Shown here: positions 45,053 through 54,468 of the stretch, piece by piece
Layout of the letters: each line of letters starts with the position of its first letter
Position numbering within the stretch: position 1 is the stretch's first letter
Source: Paraburkholderia caffeinitolerans
GTDB taxonomy: Bacteria > Pseudomonadota > Gammaproteobacteria > Burkholderiales > Burkholderiaceae
Direction of reading: 5' to 3'
Assembly: GCF_902859945.1 (NCBI RefSeq)
Contig: NZ_CADIKL010000021.1
Location: 1-64,000 of the forward strand
Length of the DNA stretch: 64,000 bases
Program-made: the position numbers and the translations under genes
Notes under the pieces: model-generated
What the model was told of the DNA's origin: nothing
The model's input: the letters and a program-made list of their open reading frames with translations, nothing else
Databases searched by the model: none

Positions 45053-45147
45053 ACCTAAAGATGCGTTAGACTTATGCGCTCGCTGCTTGATGAGCGGTGC
45101 AGTAAAAGGCGCAGCAGAAATATGCGATGCGCGAGAGTCATGAGGCT

Positions 45148-45223
45148 GGGTGCTTAGCTCAGTTGGTAGAGCGGCGCCCTTACAAGGCGTAGGTCGGGAG
45201 TTCGAGCCTCTCAGCACCCACCA
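45148..45223 (+). tRNA. tRNA-Val (anticodon TAC)
   Basis: A 76-nt tRNA with encoded CCA. Acceptor gggtgct / agcaccc pairs fully, the D-arm is tagctcagttggtaga, the anticodon loop cttacaa gives TAC, and the T-loop is gttcgagc. It precedes tRNA-Asp by 91 bp. Confidence 0.95.
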
Positions 45224-45314
45224 CAGCTTCAGATTCGCATGACGCATCTTGCAGCACGCAAGATGCAGTGCAGCGGCAGCGCAGTAATAATGCAGCGCGG
45301 CAGTACACCAGCAC

Positions 45315-45391
45315 GGAGCGGTAGTTCAGTCGGTTAGAATACCGGCCTGTCACGCCGGGGGTCGCGGGTTCGAGTCCCGTCCGCTCCGCCA
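45315..45391 (+). tRNA. tRNA-Asp (anticodon GTC)
   Basis: A 77-nt tRNA with encoded CCA. Acceptor ggagcgg / ccgctcc, D-arm tagttcagtcggttaga, anticodon loop ctgtcac gives GTC, T-loop ggttcgagtcc. A terminator follows, so tRNA-Val and tRNA-Asp are probably one transcript. Confidence 0.95.
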
Positions 45392-45405
45392 GATCTATCA
45401 GCAAG

Positions 45406-45432
45406 AAGGCGAACTCCGGTTCGCCTTTTTTG
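45406..45432 (+). terminator. Rho-independent terminator after tRNA-Asp
   Basis: Stem aaggcgaac / gttcgcctt with a 4-nt loop and a run of Ts, 14 bp after the tRNA. Confidence 0.9.
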
Positions 45433-45493
45433 TTGGTCGCTGTTGTAATATCGGGCGTTCCTTTTTTAGGCGCTCTCCAACGCTTGGTCACGC

Positions 45494-47437
45494 ATGCTCG
45501 ACTTTTTCCGCAATCACAAACGACTGATGATGATGATGCTGATGCTGGTGATTCTGCCAGGTCTCGGCTTCGTCGGCATTCAAGGCTTCCGCGGCTTTTT
45601 TGACGAAAGCGCGAACGTTGCGAGCGTCAACGGTCACAAGATCACTCGTGCCGAATTCGACGGCGCCGCGCGTCAGCAGATGGATCAGGCCCGGCAGATC
45701 ATGGGCGCGCGATTCGACGCGAGCGCCTTCGACACGCCGCAGCATCGCAAGGACATCCTCGACGGCCTCATTCAGCAGCGCGTGCTCGTGGACGAAGTCC
45801 AGCGCCTGCATCTGACGGCTTCGGACGACGCAGTGCGCCGCACCTTGCTGTCGGACCCCGTCATCTCGTCGCTGAAGAACCCTGACGGTTCGATCGATCT
45901 CGACAAGTACAAGCAATTGCTCGCGATGCAGGGCATGACGCCCGAGCAGTACGACGAGCGCGTGCGCTATAGCCTCGCCATGCAGCAGTTGCCGGCTGCG
46001 CTCGTGAACAGCGCGTTCACGCCGAAGGCGCTCGCGCAGCAGCTCACTGAGCTTTCCGAGCAGCAGCGCGAAGTGCAGGGCCTCGCGTTCCGCGCGAGCG
46101 ACTTCGCGCCGAAGATCAATCCGACCGACGCGCAGCTACAGGTGTACTACGACGCGCACAAGAACGACTTCGCCACGCCGGCCACGGCGCAGATCCAGTA
46201 TCTGGTGCTGTCGGCCGCAACGGTCGCGGCCGGGGTCAATCCCAGCGACGCCGATCTCAAGAAGTACTACGACGACAACATCGCCCACTTCAAGACGCAG
46301 GAAGAAGTGCGCGCGAGCCATATTCTGATCACGGTCGCGAAGGACGCGAGCGCCGCCGATCGCACGGCCGCCAAGCAGAAGGCCGAGCAGATTCTGGCCG
46401 AAGTCAAGGCGCACCCCGACCAGTTCGCACAGATCGCCCAGAAGGATTCGCAGGACCCGGGTTCGGCCTCCAAGGGCGGCGATCTCGGCTACTTTGGCCC
46501 GGGCATGATCGCCGGCGGCCAGGCGTTCGACGACGCGGTCTTCAAGCTCAAGAAGGACGAAATCAGCGGTGTGATCCAGTCGGACTTCGGCTATCACATC
46601 GTCAAGGTGACTGACCTCAAGCCGTCGGTGACCAAGTCGTTCGACGAAGTGAAAGGCCAGATCACCAACGACGTGAAGGCACAGCAGGCCGCGAAGGTAC
46701 TTGCCGACGCGACCGAGGGTTTCACGTCGACGGTCTACGAGCAGTCGAAGAGCCTCCAGCCGGCCGCCGACAAGTACAAGCTCACGCTTCAGACGGCCAC
46801 GGTCACGCCGAAGCCGAATCCCGCGCTGCCGCAGGACAACCCGCTGAACAATCCGAAGTTCCTCGACGCGGTGTTCGCGACCGATTCGGTGAGCCAGCAC
46901 AACAACACGCAGGCGATCGATGTCGGTAGCAACACGCTGATCTCCGCCCGCGTGACGAACTTCCAGCCGGCCGCCGTGCCCGCGTTCGCAGCGGTCAAAG
47001 ACGCCGTGCGCCAGAAGGTGGTCGCGCAGCAAGCGGGCGAGCAGGCGCGCAAGGAAGGCGAGGCGAAACTCGCGGATCTGCAGAAGTCGAAGGGGACCGA
47101 TGGCTTCTCGTCGGCGCTCAAGGTTACGCGCAACGATGCGCAGGGCCTGCCGCCCGACGCGCTTTCGGCGGTGTTCAAGGCTGACCCGAAGAAGCTGCCC
47201 GCATACGTGGGCGTCGATCTGGGCGACAACGGCTACGCGATCTATCGCGTGGACGGCGTGACCAATGGCCCTGCTGCCGATGGCCCGCGTCTCGCAGCCG
47301 CGCAGCAGCAGCTCGCGGGCGTGAGTGGCCAGTCGCAGACGCAGGCTTATCTCGATGCGCTGCGCGATCGCTCCAAGGTCAAGTTGTACGGCTCCCTGAA
47401 CGCTGCAAACCAGTCTGGCGACGGCGACGGGCAGTAA
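45494..47437 (+). CDS. ppiD: Periplasmic folding chaperone/isomerase PpiD (SurA N-terminal type)
   Basis: A 647-residue inner-membrane-anchored protein. It has a short cytoplasmic start MLDFFRNHKR, one transmembrane helix (about 11-33), a SurA-like N-domain, and a parvulin domain around residues 260-375 (EEVRASHILITVAKDAS, FAQIAQKDSQDPGSASKGGDLGYFGPGMI, SDFGYHIVKVTDLKP). A long C-terminal domain follows. It helps fold outer-membrane and secreted proteins near the Sec exit. Its place after lon and the tRNAs matches PpiD in related genomes. Confidence 0.93.
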   Translation: MLDFFRNHKRLMMMMLMLVILPGLGFVGIQGFRGFFDESANVASVNGHKITRAEFDGAARQQMDQARQIMGARFDASAFDTPQHRKDILDGLIQQRVLVDEVQRLHLTASDDAVRRTLLSDPVISSLKNPDGSIDLDKYKQLLAMQGMTPEQYDERVRYSLAMQQLPAALVNSAFTPKALAQQLTELSEQQREVQGLAFRASDFAPKINPTDAQLQVYYDAHKNDFATPATAQIQYLVLSAATVAAGVNPSDADLKKYYDDNIAHFKTQEEVRASHILITVAKDASAADRTAAKQKAEQILAEVKAHPDQFAQIAQKDSQDPGSASKGGDLGYFGPGMIAGGQAFDDAVFKLKKDEISGVIQSDFGYHIVKVTDLKPSVTKSFDEVKGQITNDVKAQQAAKVLADATEGFTSTVYEQSKSLQPAADKYKLTLQTATVTPKPNPALPQDNPLNNPKFLDAVFATDSVSQHNNTQAIDVGSNTLISARVTNFQPAAVPAFAAVKDAVRQKVVAQQAGEQARKEGEAKLADLQKSKGTDGFSSALKVTRNDAQGLPPDALSAVFKADPKKLPAYVGVDLGDNGYAIYRVDGVTNGPAADGPRLAAAQQQLAGVSGQSQTQAYLDALRDRSKVKLYGSLNAANQSGDGDGQ

Positions 47438-47477
47438 TCCCCGCAGCCCGCTTCAGGTCAAAGCGCGCAAGCGCAAA

Positions 47478-47503
47478 AAAAGCCCCGCAAATGCGGGGCT
47501 TTT
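47478..47503. terminator. Terminator between ppiD and the convergent lipoprotein gene
   Basis: Stem gccccgca-aa-tgcggggc flanked by A-run and T-run, usable from both strands; 40 bp after the ppiD stop and 50 bp beyond the lipoprotein stop. Confidence 0.88.
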
Positions 47504-47554
47504 GTTTGGGCGCTCGCAACGCGACTGATGCGTTGCGCGTGCGTGCATCGGCGC

Positions 47555-47893
47555 TCAGAGGCAGGCGCTGATATCGCTCGAGGCGTCGCCGCCGGCGCCA
47601 CGCATTCCCACCCACGTTTTCGCGTTGGCGTTCCAGGCTGGGCGCACCGTTGCGGCCGCACCGTTCGGCGGCTGCTGGCCGGGCACGTACACGTCGACAG
47701 CCTGGTCATTAGCGAGGACGCTCTGTTGGACGACTTGCTGCTGCGATTTGTCGGCCCACTTCTTGGCGATGCATTGCGCAACGGCCGCAGGCGGTTGCTG
47801 GCTGGTGCCTACCGATTGCGCGCCGTTCGGTATCGGCTGATTGGCGCAGGCTGCAAGGGTGGCCGTAATGGCAATCAAAGGTAAAAATTTCAC
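47555..47893 (-). CDS. Small putative lipoprotein
   Basis: A 112-residue protein. A GTG start (47891-47893) with a good AGGGAGA site gives the signal KFLPLIAITATLAACAN, with lipobox LAAC and acylated Cys at residue 16. The mature part is Gln/Ala/Pro-rich with a segment AVAQCIAKKWADKSQQQVV and two further Cys (one near the C-terminus) that may bond. I do not recognise the family. The longer upstream frame has no signal and is unlikely. Confidence 0.7.
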   Translation of the reverse strand: MKFLPLIAITATLAACANQPIPNGAQSVGTSQQPPAAVAQCIAKKWADKSQQQVVQQSVLANDQAVDVYVPGQQPPNGAAATVRPAWNANAKTWVGMRGAGGDASSDISACL

Positions 47894-48045
47894 GTTTTCT
47901 CCCTTCAGTCGGGTCAGTCGAGAAACAGACGAAAGCCGCTCGTCCGGTGCAAAGTCGTGGCCCGGCACGCGGCAAGCGTGACGGCAACACGCACCTTACA
48001 CGACAAGGAAATCGCGTGTCTTACAGGTGTGTAGGCGTTGTGCTG

Positions 48046-48810
48046 TCAGTGCTTCGCGCCGCCGCCGAGTAGCGGCTTGAGCGTCGGCCACACGTTTTCG
48101 AGCAGCAAAGGCTGTGCCTGCTCGTTCGGATGCATCTGGTCGGACTGAAAGAGATTGGGCTTGTCTGCAAGGCCGGCCAGCAGGAACGGCACCAGCGGCA
48201 CGTGTAACTCGTTCGAAAGCTGCACGTAGAGGCCGTGGAACGCGCGGGTGTAGTCGGGGCCGTAATTGGGCGGCACGTACATGCCCACCAGCACGGGCTG
48301 GGCGTTGCCCTTGCGGATCTGGTCGATGATCGCGCGCAGATTGCCTTGTGTCGTTGCGAGCGGGACGCCGCGCAGCGCGTCGTTCGCGCCAAGTTCGACG
48401 ATCACGATCGAGGGTTTCATCCGCTGCATCACGAGCGGCAGGCGGGCGAGTCCGCCGCTCGTCGTGTCGCCGCTGATGCTCGCATTCGCAACGCTATAAT
48501 CGATTCGCTCGCTGGTGAGCCGCTGGCGCAGTAGCGCGACCCAGCCCGTATCGCGCGGCAGGCCGTATTCGGCCGAGAGGCTGTCGCCGAGCACGGCGAT
48601 CACAGGCTTCGCGGTGGCGGGCTGACCCGCGGGCGCCGTCGCTGCGACGGCGTCATGCGAGCCGCCGGGTAGTATGGCGATAGCGGCCAGGCCGAGCATT
48701 GCCGCAGCCGTGAAAGCGGCGCAGCGGGCGACAGGGGTATCGAGGGTGGCGCGGGCCGCAGCGGCCGTCGTGTTGTGCCGCGCCCAGGCGGCGAATCTTT
48801 GCTTCATCAT
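48046..48810 (-). CDS. tesA: Arylesterase / lysophospholipase TesA (SGNH hydrolase)
   Basis: A 254-residue exported SGNH hydrolase. The signal sequence is long (hydrophobic part AAFTAAAMLGLAAIAILPGG, about residues 30-50). Block I with the nucleophile Ser is AVLGDSLSAEYG, block II Gly is SISGDTTSGG, block III Asn is VELGANDALRG, and block V Asp/His is SDQMHPNEQAQ. It cleaves thioesters and lysophospholipids in the periplasm. It starts 6 bp from the divergent YbbA-like ATPase; adjacent ATGs at 48807 and 48810 are both possible. Confidence 0.92.
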   Translation of the reverse strand: MMKQRFAAWARHNTTAAAARATLDTPVARCAAFTAAAMLGLAAIAILPGGSHDAVAATAPAGQPATAKPVIAVLGDSLSAEYGLPRDTGWVALLRQRLTSERIDYSVANASISGDTTSGGLARLPLVMQRMKPSIVIVELGANDALRGVPLATTQGNLRAIIDQIRKGNAQPVLVGMYVPPNYGPDYTRAFHGLYVQLSNELHVPLVPFLLAGLADKPNLFQSDQMHPNEQAQPLLLENVWPTLKPLLGGGAKH

Positions 48811-48816
48811 GTGCGA

Positions 48817-49587
48817 ATGAATAGCGATCCAGTCATCGAAGTGCGTGGCCTGAGCAAGCGGGTCACCGATGCGACCGGCGAACTGACGATACTCGACGGC
48901 ATCGACCTGACCGTGCATGCGGGCAGCAGCGTGGCGATCGTGGGTGCGTCGGGTTCGGGCAAGTCGACGCTGCTCGGCCTTCTGGCCGGATTGGACAGCG
49001 CGAGCGCCGGCTCGGTTCGCCTGCTCGGTCATGAGCTTACCGGCATGGCCGAGGATCAGCGCGCCGCTCTGCGCAATGGTTCGGTGGGCTTCGTGTTTCA
49101 GTCGTTCCAGTTGATGCCGCATCTGAGCGCGCTGGAGAACGTTGCGCTGCCGCTCGAACTGCAAGGCGGCATCACCACGCGCGAGGCTTTCGCGCGTGCC
49201 CGCGCGCTGCTGGAGCGTGTCGGGCTCGGGCAGCGCACCGCTCACTATCCCAAGCTGCTGTCAGGCGGCGAGCAGCAGCGCGTGGCGCTGGCCCGGGCGT
49301 TCGTCACGCAGCCGGCCGTGCTGTTCGCCGACGAACCCACCGGCAGTCTCGATGCCGCGACGGGGCATGCGGTCATCGACCTGATGTTCGAGCTCAATCG
49401 TTCGAGTGGCGACGCTGGCAGTAGTGCAGGTGGTGGCGCGACGCTCGTGCTCGTCACGCACGACGTCGATCTTGCACGTCGGTGCGACGCCGTGGTGACG
49501 ATCGAAGCGGGCCGCCGCGTGCCGAATGCGCTTCACGTCGACAGCCCGGAGGATGTGCACGAAGCGCCCGAGGCGGACCGCTTCTAG
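48817..49587 (+). CDS. ABC transporter ATP-binding protein (YbbA/LolD-like)
   Basis: A 256-residue MacB/LolD-type ATPase. Walker A is IVGASGSGKSTLLGLL, Q-loop VFQSFQLMPHL, signature LSGGEQQRVALARAF, Walker B VLFADEPTGSLD, switch His in VLVTHDVDLA. Next to tesA this corresponds to E. coli ybbA, whose permease ybbP usually follows. Here the next gene is pgi on the other strand, so the permease is missing or elsewhere. A Gly/Ser insert (SSGDAGSSAGGG) lies before the H-loop. ATG 48817 is 6 bp from the tesA start. Confidence 0.9.
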   Translation: MNSDPVIEVRGLSKRVTDATGELTILDGIDLTVHAGSSVAIVGASGSGKSTLLGLLAGLDSASAGSVRLLGHELTGMAEDQRAALRNGSVGFVFQSFQLMPHLSALENVALPLELQGGITTREAFARARALLERVGLGQRTAHYPKLLSGGEQQRVALARAFVTQPAVLFADEPTGSLDAATGHAVIDLMFELNRSSGDAGSSAGGGATLVLVTHDVDLARRCDAVVTIEAGRRVPNALHVDSPEDVHEAPEADRF

Positions 49588-49596
49588 ACGCGCTGC

Positions 49597-51216
49597 TTAG
49601 CGCTTGAGCGCGGCTCGCGCCCGCGCAATCAGCGCGGCCGTCGACGAGTCGTGCGTTTTCACGTCGGCGCTCGCGGCCGTGAGGTCGGCCTCGACCACCT
49701 TGCCGAGAATCTTGCCGAGCTCCACGCCCCACTGATCGAACGGATTGATATTCCAGACGGACGCCTGCACCAGCACCTTGTGTTCGTACAGTGCGATCAG
49801 CGCGCCGAGCGAGCGGGCCGTGAGCGCATCGACGAGCAGCGTCGTGGTCGGGCGGTTGCCGGGGAACATGATGTGCGGCACGAGTTCGGGCTTGTCCGGG
49901 CCGGCGATCTTCTTCGCTTCTTCCTCGGTGCGTCCGAGCATCATCGCCTCGCTCTGCGCGAAGCAGTTGGCGAGCAGCTTCGGATGATGATCGGCTAGCG
50001 GATGTTCGGGGGTGAGCACGGCGATGAAGTCAATCGGCACGATCGTCGTGCCCTGGTGCAGCATCTGGAAGAACGCGTGCTGGCCGTTCGTGCCCGGCTC
50101 GCCCCAAGTGATTGCCGAGGTGGCGTAATCGACGAACTTGCCGTCCAGACGCGCCTGCTTGCCGTTGCTCTCCATTTCGAGCTGTTGCAGGTACGAGGGC
50201 AGGTAGTGCAATGCTTCGGAGTACGGCGCGACCAGATAGCTCTGCGAGCCGAAGAAGTTGCGATACCAGATGCCGATCATGCCGAGCAGCACGGGAAGAT
50301 TTTTTTCGAGCGGCGCCGTGCGGAAATGCTCGTCCATGTCATGGGCGCCCGCGAGCAGTTCGTCGAACTGCTGCGGCCCGATGGCGATCATGATCGAGAG
50401 GCCCACCGCCGACCACAGCGAATAGCGGCCGCCCACCCAGTCCCACATCTCGAAGACGTTGTCCCTGGCGATGCCGAACTTCACGACCTCGGCGGGGTTC
50501 GCCGAGACGCCCACGAAGTGCTTCGCGAGCGCGCTTTCCGGGCAGCCGTGCTGGATGAACCAGTCGCGCATCGAGTGCGCGTTCGTCATGGTTTCGAGCG
50601 TGGTGAAGGTCTTCGAGACGATGATCGCGAGCGTTTCCTCGGGGTCGATACCCTCGATCACGCGCCAGAGGTCGGCGCCATCGACGTTCGAGACGAAGTG
50701 CGAGCTGATCTCGGGCGTTTCGAGGTGCTGGAGCGCGTGCACGACCATCTTGGGCCCGAGGTCCGAACCGCCGATGCCAATGTTCACCACGTGGCGGATG
50801 CGCTTGCCGGTATAGCCGGTCCACGCGCCGCTGCGCACGGCGTCGGCGAACTTCGCCATCTTCGCTTTTTCGGCGAGGATCTGCGCGTGGAACGGCGCGT
50901 TCGGCTCGGTGGCTCGCAGCGCGGTATGCAGCGCTGCGCGGCCTTCGGTCGGATTGACGACTTCGCCCGTGAACATCGCGTCGCGGCGTTTTTCCACGCC
51001 GGCTTCTTGCGCGAGCTGCACGAGCAGCTTCAGCGTGGCGTCGTTGATGCGGTTCTTCGAGAAGTCGGCTGCGAGGCCGCCGCCCGCATAGGTGTAACGT
51101 TCGGCGCGGGTCGGCGCGGGGTCGTTGGCGGGTGCGAACCAATCGCGCATCTGTTCGTTGCGGATCTGTTCGTAGTGCGTCTGTAGCGCGGACCAGGCAG
51201 GAAGCGGATTCGTCAT
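49597..51216 (-). CDS. pgi: Glucose-6-phosphate isomerase
   Basis: A 539-residue sugar isomerase interconverting glucose-6-P and fructose-6-P. Signatures are NIGIGGSDLGPKMV, the phosphate-binding SKTFTTLETMTNA, catalytic Glu/His in WGEPGTNGQHAFFQMLHQGT, and the C-terminal QASVWNINPFDQWGVELGK. Length is standard. Its stop is 9 bp from the stop of the convergent ATPase gene, with no terminator between. Confidence 0.97.
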   Translation of the reverse strand: MTNPLPAWSALQTHYEQIRNEQMRDWFAPANDPAPTRAERYTYAGGGLAADFSKNRINDATLKLLVQLAQEAGVEKRRDAMFTGEVVNPTEGRAALHTALRATEPNAPFHAQILAEKAKMAKFADAVRSGAWTGYTGKRIRHVVNIGIGGSDLGPKMVVHALQHLETPEISSHFVSNVDGADLWRVIEGIDPEETLAIIVSKTFTTLETMTNAHSMRDWFIQHGCPESALAKHFVGVSANPAEVVKFGIARDNVFEMWDWVGGRYSLWSAVGLSIMIAIGPQQFDELLAGAHDMDEHFRTAPLEKNLPVLLGMIGIWYRNFFGSQSYLVAPYSEALHYLPSYLQQLEMESNGKQARLDGKFVDYATSAITWGEPGTNGQHAFFQMLHQGTTIVPIDFIAVLTPEHPLADHHPKLLANCFAQSEAMMLGRTEEEAKKIAGPDKPELVPHIMFPGNRPTTTLLVDALTARSLGALIALYEHKVLVQASVWNINPFDQWGVELGKILGKVVEADLTAASADVKTHDSSTAALIARARAALKR

Positions 51217-51429
51217 GTTCGTCTAGCGAGGGAAAACGAATGGAGGGCGACGGACGGCGCTGCGCCGGTGGGCCAACGCGCGCGTCACGCGCTGCGGGGA
51301 TGCGCGCGCCGCCGGTGAGCGGCACGCGAGGGATCAGTATAGCGGGGCTATGTGTCGATGAGCAGCATCGCTGCGGACCGCCGGGGGCTGCAGCAAGCCA
51401 CGTGCCTCAAGCTCCCGGTGAAGCTTTCA

Positions 51430-53055
51430 TCAATCTTTCGCGGCGTAAAACAGGCGGTTCATCAGGCGCCGAATCACGGGAGCGAGCTCGCCTGCCGCGA
51501 GGCCCACGGGGCCTTCTCCCTGGGCGACGAGCGTATCGGCGGCAAGTCCGTGCAGGTAGACGCCCGCCAGCGCCGCCTCCCAAGGCGGCAGGCGCTGTGC
51601 GAGCAGGGCGCCGATCAGGCCGCCGAGCACGTCGCCGGTGCCGCCGGTCGCAAGCGCCGCGTTGCCGGTGGGGTTCACCGCGACACGCCCATCGGGCGCG
51701 GCAATGGCTGTGCCGCTGCCTTTGAGCACGACGACCGCCGCGTAACGCGCGGCGAGTGCGCGGGCGGCAGCCAGGCGGTCGCGTTGCACTGCCGGCGTAT
51801 CCGTGCCCAGCAGGCGCGCGGCTTCGAGCGGGTGCGGAGTGAGCACGCATGGCGCGCCATGCACGCGCACATGCTCGGCCACGCGTCCGGCAAGCACGTC
51901 GTCGCGGGCGACCAGGTTGAGCGCATCTGCATCGAGCAGCACCGGGACATCGAGTTGCAGGATCCGGTCGACGAGCTGCCGCGCCGACGCGCTTGCGCCC
52001 ATCCCGCATCCCGCGGCGACCGCGCTCATCGTGTCGAGCGCGAGCTTGCCGGCGGCGTGCAGCATCAACTCGGGGTGCGGCGCATCGTAGGGCGGCGCGT
52101 CGTTGCCGAGGAAGCCCACGTGGACCTTGCCCGCGCCCGCGAGCAGCGCAGCGCGCGCGGCGAGGATCGGCGCGCCGCACATGCCGGTGTCGCCGCCCAC
52201 GACAGCGAGCGTGCCGAAACTGCCTTTGTGGGTGGCGAAGTCGCGCGCGGGCATGGCCGCGCCGAACAGCGCCGGTGCGTTGAGTTGCGCGGATTGCGTG
52301 GACTGCGTGGTGGCGGAGGCTTCAATGGGGGTGTCGATGCCCGCTTTCAGCCCTATCGGAGCCACGCTCACAGCGCCTGCGCAGTCGCGGCCCGCGCCCG
52401 TGTAAAGCCCGGGCTTCGCGGCAATGAAAGTGACGGTATGCGTTGCGTGCACGGCGGGGCCATCGCCGACGAGGTTGCCGGTGTCGCTGTCGAGGCCGCT
52501 CGGCACGTCGAGCGCGAGCACGTGGCCTTGGCTGCGCGCGCGCGCCGCGAGCCGTTGCGCAAGCACGCCGAACACGCCGTCCAGCGCGCGGGCGAGGCCG
52601 ATGCCGAACAGGCCGTCGACGAGCCAGCCATAGGCATCGAACGATTCGGGTGGTGCAGCGGTGATCGGCACACCCGCGGCGCGCGCCTCGGCCAGCGCCC
52701 AGCGCGCGTCGGCGGGCTTCACTTCGAGCGGCATGCAGACTTCGACGACAATCCCGGCGCGCTTGAGCTCGGCGGCGGTCACGAGCGCATCGCCGCCGTT
52801 GTTGCCGGGGCCGGCGGCGAACCAGACGGGTTTCACACTGGCCGGCGACGGCGCATGTGCAATCTGCTCGCGCAGGAAATGCGCCGTGGCGGCGCCGGCG
52901 CGCGCCATCAGCGTGTGCGCGGGCAGGGCGGCCTGAGCGGTCGTTTCGGCTGCGCGCAACTGCGCGACGGTGAGCAGCGGCACGGCCCGATCGTGCGGAT
53001 TGACTAGCGTGAGAGCCGGGAGAGCGAGCGGCGAGGTGGGCGTGGCGTCTGTCAT
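51430..53055 (-). CDS. nnr: Bifunctional NAD(P)H-hydrate epimerase / ADP-dependent dehydratase
   Basis: A 541-residue repair enzyme fusing both NAD(P)HX repair activities. The N-terminal YjeF_N epimerase (about 30-245) has ARAGAATAHF, FAAGPGNNGGDALV and ALDVPSGLDSDTG. The C-terminal YjeF_C dehydratase (about 270-535) has THKGSFGTLAVVGG, LTPHPLEAARLLG, and NAALATGGTGDVLGGLIGALL, the ATP/ADP-binding signature. It restores damaged NADH/NADPH. It is separated from pgi by 213 bp without a recognisable element. Confidence 0.95.
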   Translation of the reverse strand: MTDATPTSPLALPALTLVNPHDRAVPLLTVAQLRAAETTAQAALPAHTLMARAGAATAHFLREQIAHAPSPASVKPVWFAAGPGNNGGDALVTAAELKRAGIVVEVCMPLEVKPADARWALAEARAAGVPITAAPPESFDAYGWLVDGLFGIGLARALDGVFGVLAQRLAARARSQGHVLALDVPSGLDSDTGNLVGDGPAVHATHTVTFIAAKPGLYTGAGRDCAGAVSVAPIGLKAGIDTPIEASATTQSTQSAQLNAPALFGAAMPARDFATHKGSFGTLAVVGGDTGMCGAPILAARAALLAGAGKVHVGFLGNDAPPYDAPHPELMLHAAGKLALDTMSAVAAGCGMGASASARQLVDRILQLDVPVLLDADALNLVARDDVLAGRVAEHVRVHGAPCVLTPHPLEAARLLGTDTPAVQRDRLAAARALAARYAAVVVLKGSGTAIAAPDGRVAVNPTGNAALATGGTGDVLGGLIGALLAQRLPPWEAALAGVYLHGLAADTLVAQGEGPVGLAAGELAPVIRRLMNRLFYAAKD

Positions 53056-53172
53056 GGTGGCGATGGCGGCCGCAAGGGGCTGCGGCGCGTGCGGGAATTC
53101 GACAATGCAACGATACCCGAGCGGCGCGCGAGGCGCGCCTCAATCGCTTGTCAATCGCTTGTCAGTTGCGCG

Positions 53173-54468
53173 TCAGTCGCGTCCGGGCCAGAGCGCCTCG
53201 ACGGTCTCGGCAGGCAGATCGGGCGCGGTGCCCGAAATTTGCGCGGCAATCAGGCGCGCCGAGCCCAGCGCGAGCGCCCAGCCGGCCGGACCATGGCCCG
53301 CGTTGACGTAGAGGCGCGCATGCCCGGCGTTGCCTGCCGCCGGCATGCCGTCGGCGGACAGCAACTTCATGCCTTCCCACGCCAGCGCCGCCGAAATGCG
53401 CGCGGCGCCCGGCGCCCAATCGCGCGAAGCCTCGCCGAGCAGGGCGAGGGCTTCTTCGGTGAGCGCTTCGGGCAGCGCTTCGTCAAGTTCCTTCACGCGC
53501 TGGAGCACCGCGCCGCCCGAGATGCGCAGCCGGTGGTTCGTGCGCGTGATCGCAATACGCCGCGCCACATCGATCAGTGTCGAATGCGGTACACATTCCT
53601 CGTGCGCGACTGGCGCGTTCAGCGTGTGCACCCGCACCGGATGGAACGGCAACTTGAAGCCGAGCGGCGCGAGCAGCTTCGGCGTTTGCGCGCCGGCCGC
53701 GACGACCACGGCATCGGCGGAAATGACTTCGACTTCGCGCTTGCGCGCCGTTTCGTCAGGGAGGGGCGCGAGTTCCACGGCTGCGCGCGTGTTTTCGAGC
53801 CGGATCGCCCTTACGGTGCGCCCGGTCTGGAATTGCACGCCACCCATCGTATCGAGCACCTGCTTGAGCTGCTTGATGAAGAGCGGGCAGTTGGCCACGC
53901 GCGCCTGGTCGAAACGGATGGCGCCCGCAAACGGCGGATCGGCGGGAATCGTAGGTTCGGACGCCACGCACTCGTGAGGCGTAAATACGTGATGCGGCGT
54001 CTCGAATTTGCGCAGCAGTTCGAGCGCGGGCTGCGTGAGCGACCACTCGTCGCTGCCGCGCACGAGGTAGAGCAGGCCTTCGCGCTGCTCGTATTCGAGT
54101 TCGAAGCGGCCTTCGGCCTCGTCGAGTGCGTTTTGCGCCGATTCGATCAGCGGACGCAGGAGCGTGTAACGTGCGGCGAAGGTTTCGGAGCCGTGCAGGG
54201 ACGCAAGGCGCTTCACGAAGTTGCGCGCGTGGCCGGTGAAGCCTGTCTTGCAGATCACCCCGCCCGACGACTGCCGGCCATTGCGCAGGAAAGTAGGCCC
54301 GAACCAGACGTCGAGCGGTGTGGGCAGCACGACGCCGCTATGGCCATAGCTCGCGCCTTGCGCGACGGTGGCGTGGCGCTCGACCACGCAGACGCGATGG
54401 CCCGCCGCGCGCAACTGATAGGCGGTGGCGACGCCGGCGATTCCGCCGCCAATGACGATGACATCCAT
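53173..54468 (-). CDS. FAD-dependent D-amino acid dehydrogenase-like oxidoreductase
   Basis: A 431-residue DAO-family flavoprotein. It starts MDVIVIGGGIAGVATAYQL, the FAD-binding Rossmann motif, with VVERH closing the second strand. ADAVVVAAGAQTPKLLAPLG and ARLYVNAGHGPAGWALALGSARL are DadA-like. Length equals DadA (about 430). It most likely oxidises D-amino acids, passing electrons to the respiratory chain, but glycine oxidase-like activity is possible. ATG 54468 was chosen; upstream frame is Arg/Pro-rich and atypical. No alanine racemase gene is adjacent. Confidence 0.85.
   Translation of the reverse strand: MDVIVIGGGIAGVATAYQLRAAGHRVCVVERHATVAQGASYGHSGVVLPTPLDVWFGPTFLRNGRQSSGGVICKTGFTGHARNFVKRLASLHGSETFAARYTLLRPLIESAQNALDEAEGRFELEYEQREGLLYLVRGSDEWSLTQPALELLRKFETPHHVFTPHECVASEPTIPADPPFAGAIRFDQARVANCPLFIKQLKQVLDTMGGVQFQTGRTVRAIRLENTRAAVELAPLPDETARKREVEVISADAVVVAAGAQTPKLLAPLGFKLPFHPVRVHTLNAPVAHEECVPHSTLIDVARRIAITRTNHRLRISGGAVLQRVKELDEALPEALTEEALALLGEASRDWAPGAARISAALAWEGMKLLSADGMPAAGNAGHARLYVNAGHGPAGWALALGSARLIAAQISGTAPDLPAETVEALWPGRD

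Noticed and set aside
45180..45491. A minus-strand frame across tRNA-Val and tRNA-Asp
   Set aside because: It runs through two well-formed tRNA genes and a terminator.
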